This document shows, one piece after another, positions 54,157 to 61,421 of a stretch of 64,000 bases of DNA; the first letter of the stretch is position 1; each line of letters opens with the position of its first letter. The stretch is from contig NZ_MSPQ01000012.1 of assembly GCF_001936475.1 (NCBI RefSeq), forward strand, positions 62,001-126,000, written 5' to 3'. The position numbers and the translations under genes are program-made. Source of the stretch: Algoriphagus marinus (GTDB taxonomy: Bacteria > Bacteroidota > Bacteroidia > Cytophagales > Cyclobacteriaceae). The notes below the pieces were generated by a model. It worked only from the letters and a program-made list of their open reading frames with translations. It ran no database searches and was not told the DNA's origin.

Positions 54157-54972
54157 TTATTGAAAATACTTTTGAAATGAATGATAAGTCTGAATCGCTG
54201 CAGCATCCGGATCAGGAAAGGGGAAAGCCTCTGCTGAGATGAAGCCTTCGTAATTAATAGCTTTGATTGCCTCAGCGACAGATTCCATCTCAGTATGTCC
54301 CATTCCAATTGGTTTTCGATTGCTATCGGCGAAATGAATGTGTCCGATATGCTTTTCATTTTCCAAAATGCTCTTTGCGATATCAGCCTCTTCAATATTC
54401 ATATGGAAAAGGTCAGCCAGTAATTTCACATTTTTGGTTTCCAATGTTTCCAGAAAACTAGCTCCAGATTCCAGCGTATTAAAAAGATTTGTTTCGTAGC
54501 GATTCAAGGGTTCATAGATCAGAAATACTCCTTGCTTCTCTGCTTCTTTACCTAGAATTTCCAATCCTTCAGCCAGCCATTTCAACGTCAATTCTCGATC
54601 ATTTCCGGCTAAAACATTTCCTTGCATCGATCCGATAATTGCCGGAGCATTAAACTTGGCTCCAAATGAAATCATCTCAGAAATAAAAAAAATGGCCTTT
54701 TTTCGAATTTCTGGATTAGGATCGGTTAGCGTCAAACCATGAATCACTTTTCCAGCACCCGTTCCCACAGCAGCTAATTCCAGCTTGTGCATATTCAACG
54801 AATAGCTCAATTCTTCCGAATCAATTGCATTGGCATCAGCAGTGAAAAGCTCGATTCCATCAAAGCCTAGATTTTCGGCTTTTGCCATGGCTTGCTCCAG
54901 ATTTTCCCAAAAAATCCAAGGACCGGATTTGATTTGAGGAACGAGGGCAACAGTTACTGCGGATTTTATCAT
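54157..54972 (-). CDS. Hydroxypyruvate isomerase-like TIM-barrel protein
   Basis: This 271-residue protein is an AP-endonuclease-2/xylose-isomerase-like barrel: GFDGIELFTADANAIDSEEL, FLIYEPLNRYETNLFNTLES (metal-binding Glu), VKLLADLFHMNIEEADIAKS and HIGHIHFADSNRKPIGMGHT. EGFISAEAFPFPDPDAA is the closing Glu. It should isomerise a keto-sugar or sugar acid in the pathway of its neighbours. The ATG at 54972 leaves a 4-bp gap after the dehydrogenase stop; an earlier start would overlap it. Confidence 0.88.
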   Translation of the reverse strand: MIKSAVTVALVPQIKSGPWIFWENLEQAMAKAENLGFDGIELFTADANAIDSEELSYSLNMHKLELAAVGTGAGKVIHGLTLTDPNPEIRKKAIFFISEMISFGAKFNAPAIIGSMQGNVLAGNDRELTLKWLAEGLEILGKEAEKQGVFLIYEPLNRYETNLFNTLESGASFLETLETKNVKLLADLFHMNIEEADIAKSILENEKHIGHIHFADSNRKPIGMGHTEMESVAEAIKAINYEGFISAEAFPFPDPDAAAIQTYHSFQKYFQ

Positions 54973-54976
54973 GGGT

Positions 54977-56002
54977 TTATCGGTCAAAGTCAATCATAAT
55001 TTTAATGATTCCAGCTGGATTTGCTGCCCAATTGGCTAGTGTTTCTGGAGCCTCATCTATGGAAATCACTTTGCTAATAACTTCATTCACCGGGAATTTG
55101 CCCCTTTCGAGGTAGCTGATGACCTCAGGAAAATTTTTTTTTCCAATGCAATTTCGCGAACCTAAAATCTCGATTTCCTTTTGGACAAAAAGCGAAGTAT
55201 TGAATTCCACCTCCTTTTTAGCGTAGCCAATGCAGACTACTCGGCCAGTGAAAGCGACTTCTTCAACTGCTTGTCTATAAGTTTGAGGACTGCCAACAGC
55301 TTCAATGATTACGTCCGGACCATCGCCGTTTGTATATTCTTGAAGCTTTTCGTGGAGGTTTTCTTTGCTTGGATTGATGGTATAAGCTACTCCAATCTTT
55401 TTGGCAATTTCCAATTTGCTATCGTCGAGATCTACGGCTATTACTTTTGCACCTCGGTTGACTGCAGAAGCTACCGCACCTAAACCGACGATTCCACAAC
55501 CAATAATTGCAACATTGTCTTGCTCAGAAACTCGGCCTCGGTCGACGGCATGAAAGCCAACTGTCAACGGTTCGGCCAAGGCCAATTCTCGAAGAGAAAG
55601 TTTTGAGGAAGGAAAAATATCCGTCCAAGGTAAAGTGATGTATCGAGTCATGGCACCTGGACGACGCACACCCATGGTTTTATTTTCCTTGCAGGAGTTG
55701 ATTTGTCTTTTGCGGCAGGCGATGCATTTTCCACAGGCGAGGTAGGGGTAGACGGTCACTTTTTCACCAACATGAATATGATTAGGCACATCCGAACCTA
55801 GGCTTTCGATGGTGCCACCCACTTCATGACCCAAAATATTTGGATATTCCTGAAGAGGAAAAAGACCTTTAAAGCTATTCATGTCCCCACCGCAAAACCC
55901 AACCATTCCGACTTTAAGAAGGATTTCCCCAGACTTTGGAATTGGTTTTTCAATTTCTTGAATTTCGGATTTCCCGATTTCAGTAAGGACTAATGCTTTC
56001 AT
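54977..56002 (-). CDS. Zinc-dependent alcohol dehydrogenase family protein
   Basis: This 341-residue MDR enzyme has the catalytic zinc site (MVGFCGGDMNSFKG; ILGHEVGG), the four-cysteine structural zinc loop CGKCIACRKRQINSC, and the Rossmann motif IIGCGIVGLGAVASAV. It resembles L-fuconate, L-galactonate or sorbitol-type dehydrogenases in gene context. It should oxidise a secondary hydroxyl of a sugar acid with NAD(P)+. The ATG at 56002 (MKALVLTEIG) starts at the conserved fold. The next gene begins 4 bp after its stop. Confidence 0.9.
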   Translation of the reverse strand: MKALVLTEIGKSEIQEIEKPIPKSGEILLKVGMVGFCGGDMNSFKGLFPLQEYPNILGHEVGGTIESLGSDVPNHIHVGEKVTVYPYLACGKCIACRKRQINSCKENKTMGVRRPGAMTRYITLPWTDIFPSSKLSLRELALAEPLTVGFHAVDRGRVSEQDNVAIIGCGIVGLGAVASAVNRGAKVIAVDLDDSKLEIAKKIGVAYTINPSKENLHEKLQEYTNGDGPDVIIEAVGSPQTYRQAVEEVAFTGRVVCIGYAKKEVEFNTSLFVQKEIEILGSRNCIGKKNFPEVISYLERGKFPVNEVISKVISIDEAPETLANWAANPAGIIKIMIDFDR

Positions 56003-56110
56003 AGGTTTGGGGTTAAGATTCATTTAAAAATCAGTATTCAATTCGGTCTACTGTCAACCGTACACTGCAAATTCATAGCCGTGGACTGTGGTCTGTGGAC
56101 AGTTGACGCC

Positions 56111-57043
56111 TCATAAATTATTCTCCGCCTTTCCTTCAAACCACATTTTGTTTTTCACAGGGGCGAGCAAGGTTTCAATTTCTTCCAAGAGTCCCTGAGG
56201 AATTTGAAAATCCACTGCTGCCACATTCTCCTGAATAGTTTTCAGAGAATTCATTCCTACAATTGTCGTGGCTATATCCGGATGCCCCATCGCAAATCGC
56301 AAGGCCACTTGCGGAAGCGATACTCCGTATTTTTCACAGATCGCAACTAAAATGGGCTGCATGGCTTTTACCTCATCTGGAGATCTATGCCAAGCTGGTA
56401 AAGGTTCTGACGAAAGGATCCGCTGCATGAGTGGGGCGGCATTCATCAGGCCAAAGCCTTTTTCCTTCGAAAGTGGTACGAGCTCATCGTTAATCTCATC
56501 CTCCAGTAAATTGTAGTGCGCCCAAGAAAGTACCGTATCAAGTTCTACTTCCCTTGCTAGCTGAGCTAGATACCGAACAGGCAAACCAGTGATTCCAATA
56601 AATCTGGCTTTACCGGATTGCTGAACTTCCCGAATCGCCGGGATCGCGATGTCGGTAATTTGATTTTTGTCTACAAACTCAATGTCATGAAGCTGAAATA
56701 GATCCACATAATCGGTTTTCAGTCGGGAAAGAGATTCGTCGATGCTTTTTAAAATTCGATCTCTGGAAAAATCAAAATCCTGTAAATCATAGCGCCCACA
56801 TTTTGTAGCGAGAATAATGTCTTTCCGCTTTCCCTCCAATGCCTTTCCCAATCGTGTTTCTGCTAAAGTCAATCCGTAAAATGGAGAGACATCAAAGAAA
56901 TTCACCCCATGATCGATTGAATAATGAACCGATCGAATGCCTTCAGTTTCTTCGCAAACGTCAAATACATTTCCCAAAGGAGAGGCGCCAAAGCCAAGAA
57001 TGGAAACTTCTAAACCTGTTTTACCGAGCTGTCGGTACTTCAT
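56111..57043 (-). CDS. Aldo/keto reductase, L-galactose dehydrogenase-like
   Basis: This 310-residue AKR has the tetrad region FFDVSPFYGLTLAETRLGKA (Asp, Tyr), LATKCGRYDLQDFDFSRDRI (Lys) and YVDLFQLHDIEFVDKNQI (His). The KCGRYDLQDFDFS stretch is one I associate with plant-type L-galactose dehydrogenase and bacterial L-fucose/D-threo-aldose dehydrogenases. It should oxidise L-galactose, L-fucose or L-rhamnose to the lactone, the first step of a non-phosphorylative route. It is the first sugar gene in this run, 68 bp before the dehydrogenase. Confidence 0.9.
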   Translation of the reverse strand: MKYRQLGKTGLEVSILGFGASPLGNVFDVCEETEGIRSVHYSIDHGVNFFDVSPFYGLTLAETRLGKALEGKRKDIILATKCGRYDLQDFDFSRDRILKSIDESLSRLKTDYVDLFQLHDIEFVDKNQITDIAIPAIREVQQSGKARFIGITGLPVRYLAQLAREVELDTVLSWAHYNLLEDEINDELVPLSKEKGFGLMNAAPLMQRILSSEPLPAWHRSPDEVKAMQPILVAICEKYGVSLPQVALRFAMGHPDIATTIVGMNSLKTIQENVAAVDFQIPQGLLEEIETLLAPVKNKMWFEGKAENNL

Positions 57044-57148
57044 ATGCAGTTGGGTTGATCATTTCTAAAAAGCTCAAACCAATATAAAAAGATTCTTATC
57101 GGAAGGATTTAAAACTCAGTAGTTTTTGATGAAAGGACGATAGTTTTC

Positions 57149-58741
57149 TCAATCTATCGTTTTACTTCCCCACCAATCCACATTAGGTTTGAAATCTCGG
57201 GAGAGCATTTTTCTACGCTCATCTTCCAGCCGATTCAAAAGCGAAGTGCGGTAGCGAAGGTTAACCAAAGCAGCTGAATCAGCGGAATAGATCGGATCCG
57301 GACTGGCATAATTAGCCTCACTTTTTTGAAGCCATGACATCAGTTCTTGCGAAAGCTCAGAAACCTTACCTGGATTTTGGACAGACAAGTCATTGAGTTC
57401 CCCGATATCTTCAGACAAATGATAAAGCTCCTGATGCCCATCTTCCCAATAATGAATCAATTTCCAATCTCCTTTTCGAATCGCTGCGTTGGGTTCGCCA
57501 CCTTGATTTCCATAGTGTGGATAGTGCCAAAATAGTGATCGCTCCTCCAGATTTCCGCCTTCAAGGATGGTTCTCAGACTTTTTCCATCGATTGATTCTG
57601 CTGAAACTTTCGCTCCGGCATAATCCAAGAGCGTCGGCAAAAAGTCCACTCCTGAAACAGGACTGTCATTTTTCTTGCCCTTGCTGTCCAACCAAGGCAC
57701 ATAAATCAAATAAGGAACTCGTGTTCCGCCTTCCCACTGATAGCCTTTGCCCCCTCGGAGAGGATCCAGATTGGTGGAATAATTATCGCCGGAAACGACT
57801 CCGCCATTATCCGAAGTGAATACGATAATGGTATTTTCCATCAAACCCAATTCCTCCAATTTTGAAATCACTGATCCTACCGCTTCGTCCATTTGTTCGA
57901 TTAGTCCTGCATAAACTGGATTGTCTTGATGCTTTCTGTCTGGAAGCACACGTTCCATTTCAAAGCCGATAGAGTCAATTCCTTTTGCTTCAGCTTTTGT
58001 CTGATACTTTGCCCAACGCTCTTCAGTAGTTTGAATGGGTCCATGCACCGCATAAAAGCTTAAATAAGCCAGAAACTTTTGATCCTTGTTTTGCTCGATA
58101 AAGGCATTTGTTTCTCGGGCGAGACGCATCTGAAGATTTGTTCCTTTTTCTTCAGGAAAATCCTCGAGATAAGGATTTGAAAATGGAGAGAAATAACGTC
58201 CTCCTGCTGGACTACCGACATGAAACCCTCCTTTATTGATTTCAAAACCGTGATCTGTTGGGAGGGAATTATTCTCTTCTCCACCCAAATGCCATTTTCC
58301 TACGAAAAAGGTCTTATACCCAACAGCTTGTAAAGCTTCTGGGATGGTGTTCAATTCTTGAGGCAAAGCATGCTCGTAAGATGCAGGAAGCAACTTGGAA
58401 TGGCGATTGTATTTTCGCCAATCTTCGCCCTCAGGTGCACCGATCCAATCTGTAATGCCATGACTAGCTACAAATTTCCCGGTTAAAATGCTGGCTCGCG
58501 AAGGACTGCAAACTGCACTTGCTGCATAGCCATTGGTAAAGATCATTCCCTTAGCGGCAAGTCTATCGAGATTGGGAGTTTCGTAAAAATCCGAACCCAT
58601 AAAACCCACATCTGAGTAACCCAGATCATCTACTAGAATGAAGAGAATATTGGGCTGTTTATTTTCTTCCTCAGGCTTTGTAGAACAATTTGACAGCAGG
58701 AAAACTAAAAGTGCAATGGAAAGGAGTTTAGATGAATTCAT
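57149..58741 (-). CDS. Sulfatase lipoprotein (Cys-type)
   Basis: This 530-residue protein has a lipobox (LLSIALLVFLLSNCSTK, Cys19). The metal-binding NILFILVDDLGYSDVG follows (Asp38, Asp39), with the signature AVCSPSRASILTGKF and Cys78 to be converted to formylglycine; VFTSDNGGVVSG holds further ligands. It removes sulfate from a glycan at the outer membrane or periplasm. The ATG at 58741 gives the lipobox at the right distance. It stands just upstream of the AKR gene and probably feeds desulfated deoxysugar to the pathway. Confidence 0.93.
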   Translation of the reverse strand: MNSSKLLSIALLVFLLSNCSTKPEEENKQPNILFILVDDLGYSDVGFMGSDFYETPNLDRLAAKGMIFTNGYAASAVCSPSRASILTGKFVASHGITDWIGAPEGEDWRKYNRHSKLLPASYEHALPQELNTIPEALQAVGYKTFFVGKWHLGGEENNSLPTDHGFEINKGGFHVGSPAGGRYFSPFSNPYLEDFPEEKGTNLQMRLARETNAFIEQNKDQKFLAYLSFYAVHGPIQTTEERWAKYQTKAEAKGIDSIGFEMERVLPDRKHQDNPVYAGLIEQMDEAVGSVISKLEELGLMENTIIVFTSDNGGVVSGDNYSTNLDPLRGGKGYQWEGGTRVPYLIYVPWLDSKGKKNDSPVSGVDFLPTLLDYAGAKVSAESIDGKSLRTILEGGNLEERSLFWHYPHYGNQGGEPNAAIRKGDWKLIHYWEDGHQELYHLSEDIGELNDLSVQNPGKVSELSQELMSWLQKSEANYASPDPIYSADSAALVNLRYRTSLLNRLEDERRKMLSRDFKPNVDWWGSKTID

Positions 58742-58800
58742 AGTCTTAATTGGGTTTTTAGCGGATTTTTCCAAGAAAAAAACAGCAATTACTTGTAAGA

Positions 58801-59646
58801 TTAGATGGAGTGCGCATTCAAAATCTGCCCATCAGACACACGCTTTAATGCAGTAGTTACTTTGCCGGATTCATCCACTTGGCAAACTCTATAGCTTGGA
58901 AAGGGATTGCCCCAGTTTCCTCCAAAGTGACCAGACCAGAAATAAGGTTTTTTCTGATCCCACATCAATCCATCCACATCGTGATCATGCCCATGAAAAA
59001 TTGCTTTGACATTCGGATAGCTCGCAATTAGATCCAAAACTTCCAGGCAATCTACGCCATGTCTTGTCCAATCATTTTGGGAGATATGAATAAAAATAAA
59101 CACCTGCTCTAGCTTGCTGCTTTCTTCCAAACCCAGTCTCAAAAATTCCAGATCCACACAGCGATAATCTCCCGCTTCATTGGACGAGTTGAGAATCAAG
59201 ATGCCTTGTTTTGAATTGAAAGGGAAAAAGTAGTCTGCCGGTTGTCCCCAGATTTCTTGCCATCTGGATTCCGAAACTCGATCATGATTTCCCTTTACCA
59301 CATAGTAAGGCAGGGTTAGTTGATCATAAACCTTCTTGACTTCCGGCATGAGCATGGGGTCATCATGGATCAAATCACCATTAAAGACGACAAAGTCCAC
59401 ATCAGATTCACGGCCAATCGCAGTGATTAGATTCTGATGAGAAGTCTCAAAATCGGTGTTTGGCTGACCATAATGACCATCGGACGCGGTGATGAATTTG
59501 AAAACTGGCTGAACTTCCTGAAAATCTGAAATAAGTTTCGAAGATTTTTCTTTTTCAGAAAATGTGGCTGCTATACCTGTTAGACTAAAACCAGAAAGGA
59601 CTCCGGTGAGTGTTGTGAGGCTTTTCAAAAAAGGTCTTCTATTCAT
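58801..59646 (-). CDS. Metallophosphoesterase, Tat-type signal
   Basis: This 281-residue protein starts NRRPFLKSLTTLTGVLSGFS, a twin-arginine-like signal. Metal-site motifs are FITASDGHYGQ, VVFNGDLIHDDP, VVKGNHDRVSES, and IFHGHDHDVDGL, complete for a calcineurin-fold phosphoesterase; GHDHD replaces the more usual GHTH. It probably cleaves a phosphoester in the periplasm. It is upstream of the sulfatase with a 59-bp gap and may belong to the same group. Confidence 0.88.
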   Translation of the reverse strand: MNRRPFLKSLTTLTGVLSGFSLTGIAATFSEKEKSSKLISDFQEVQPVFKFITASDGHYGQPNTDFETSHQNLITAIGRESDVDFVVFNGDLIHDDPMLMPEVKKVYDQLTLPYYVVKGNHDRVSESRWQEIWGQPADYFFPFNSKQGILILNSSNEAGDYRCVDLEFLRLGLEESSKLEQVFIFIHISQNDWTRHGVDCLEVLDLIASYPNVKAIFHGHDHDVDGLMWDQKKPYFWSGHFGGNWGNPFPSYRVCQVDESGKVTTALKRVSDGQILNAHSI

Positions 59647-59872
59647 AATTACTTTGGGTTGTTTATGCAGCCTAGAAGTTCGGGAAATTGAATTGTTTCA
59701 CAAAAGTAATTTTGAGGAATCCCTATTTCATCAAATTGCATACAACTCTTGTATGAACCTCATTAATCCAGAATTCTTACTTTTTGTAGTTCGATTTTCA
59801 AAAGCGAATACAAAATCAAAATAGATTTGGAACTATAATTCCACCATCTTTGGTCTCCATTCAAGCGATTTT

Positions 59873-60919
59873 ATGAAGATTTTCCAATGCGGATACTGCC
59901 ATCATCCTTTATTTTTTGAAAGCTATTCCTGCGGAAATTGTGGACACAAATCTGGTTACCGCGATTCAGATCGACAGATGCTTACTTTTGATGCAGATTC
60001 AGATCGATTGATTTCGGACCGAGAACAGCTTGAATATAAGTTTTGTAGAAATCATCAGCATGATGTCTGCAATTGGTTGATCCCGATCGAATCCTCCTCC
60101 AACTTTTGCACCGCCTGCCAGCTCAATCGTACGATCCCTAATCTTTCAGATGAGCAGAATTTCCCAAAATGGAAAAACCTTGAAGTTGCGAAGCACCGAT
60201 TAATTTATCAATTGCAAAAGATCGGTTTACCCTTGCCCAGCAAATTGAAAGATGCTAACGGACTTTGTTTTGATTTTGTGTCTCGCCAAGCCAATTCCCA
60301 ATTGATGACCGGACATGCCAATGGCGTGATTACTATTCTTCTACGTGAGGCAGACTCTGTCCTTCGAGAGCAGATGCGGATGCAGCTTTTGGAGCCCTAT
60401 CGAACCTTGATTGGTCACTTAAGACATGAAGTGGGACATTATTTTTGGGATCGATTGGTCTACACGGATCCGGAAGTTTTGGCAGAATTTAGAGCGATTT
60501 TCGGGGATGAGAGAGCCTCTTATGGAGAATCGCTGAAATCCTATTACAAAAATGGAGCTCCAGATAATTGGCAGGATTCTTTTATCAGTAAGTATGCTAC
60601 TGCGCATGCTTGGGAAGATTGGGCTGAGACTTGGGCGCATTACCTTCATATTATGGATATGGTGGAGACCGCACACTTTTTCGGGGTGAAGGTTGACCCT
60701 TCGGAGACTTTGAAAGGAATGGAAGCAAATGTGAGTTTTGATCCTTATTCAGAGTCTGATTTTCAGACGATTGTAGAAACTTGTGTTCCGCTTTCTTTTG
60801 CCGTCAATAGCATCAATCGAGCTATGGGTGTTCCGGATGTTTATCCATTTGTCATTAGCCAAGGAGTGGTGGAAAAGATGAAATTTATTCATCGCCTTTT
60901 GGCTAAACTAAAAAGGTGA
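59873..60919 (+). CDS. Zinc-ribbon metallopeptidase (putative zinc-binding peptidase family)
   Basis: This 348-residue protein has an N-terminal zinc ribbon (CGYCHHPLFF, CGNCGHKSGY) and a further Cys/His cluster to about residue 85 (KFCRNHQHDVCNW, FCTACQ). From about residue 95 a peptidase domain follows with LRHEVGHYFWDRL, a zincin HExxH-type site (HEVGH, 185-189), and AWEDWAETWAHYLH holding the third ligand region. It matches the putative zinc-binding metallo-peptidase family (DUF2248-like). Substrate and location are unknown; no signal peptide, so it is cytoplasmic. Confidence 0.88.
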   Translation: MKIFQCGYCHHPLFFESYSCGNCGHKSGYRDSDRQMLTFDADSDRLISDREQLEYKFCRNHQHDVCNWLIPIESSSNFCTACQLNRTIPNLSDEQNFPKWKNLEVAKHRLIYQLQKIGLPLPSKLKDANGLCFDFVSRQANSQLMTGHANGVITILLREADSVLREQMRMQLLEPYRTLIGHLRHEVGHYFWDRLVYTDPEVLAEFRAIFGDERASYGESLKSYYKNGAPDNWQDSFISKYATAHAWEDWAETWAHYLHIMDMVETAHFFGVKVDPSETLKGMEANVSFDPYSESDFQTIVETCVPLSFAVNSINRAMGVPDVYPFVISQGVVEKMKFIHRLLAKLKR

Positions 60920-61103
60920 AATCAGTTTTTATGTTTTTGACCTGAAAAATTGATTCTCACCAAAATTGAAGTTATCGGTCTCCATATTTTTTCCGATCAG
61001 TTCTTTTTCCTTCAAAGTTTTCGGAGACTTTAGCGGTTTCTAAGTCCATTTCTCATCTATTATCGGGGTGTTCTAGGACATTCCAACTCTTTTCCTTTTT
61101 CAT

Positions 61104-61224
61104 CGGTCTATAATTGTTTTTTTAATGGTCATATAGCCTGTACCGAGAATCGGGAGAATGCCCTGATCCCGATATTTATCGGGACATTCCCCTGTGAGTC
61201 GACCGCTCGATATGGGCATTTCAT
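61104..61224 (-). repeat. Leader repeat copy D: diverged unit, no downstream gene
   Basis: Read on the minus strand it begins ATGAAATGCCC, keeps CACAGGGGAATG, GGGCATT, ATATGACCAT and AACAATTATA, and ends at an ATG (61103) that opens only 16 codons (MKKEKSWNVLEHPDNR-stop, to 61053). Two palindromes are inserted: TCCCGATAAATATCGGGA and CCGAGAATCGG. It is 35 bp longer than unit 2 of copy B. It occupies the 502-bp gap before ppsA, which otherwise holds only the leader candidate at 61307. Confidence 0.65.
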
Positions 61225-61306
61225 TTTTGAAAATGAAAACTTCTGATCAAATAAGTAAAACTAGGCTGAGTTTATAGTTCTGATTCCATGCTTAGGATAG
61301 CGATCT

Positions 61307-61360
61307 AAGGAGGATAAAATGATTATTATCATCATTTTACCTCAAATGAATCATGCTTAA
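61307..61360 (+). promoter_or_regulatory. Possible leader peptide with strong Shine-Dalgarno before ppsA
   Basis: AAGGAGG (61307-61313) stands 5 bp before an ATG (61319) that encodes MIIIIILPQMNHA-stop, with five Ile codons in a row. The start lies in a hairpin (TAAAATGAT, 61315-61323, with ATCATTTTA, 61331-61339). Such a perfect Shine-Dalgarno is rare in Bacteroidota. ppsA begins 62 bp after its stop. Regulatory function is inferred only. Confidence 0.35.
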
Positions 61361-61421
61361 AGCAAGGTCTATTGGCTAAATTGGGCTATTCTCAAAACTT
61401 AGACTAATCTCAAAAAACTGT

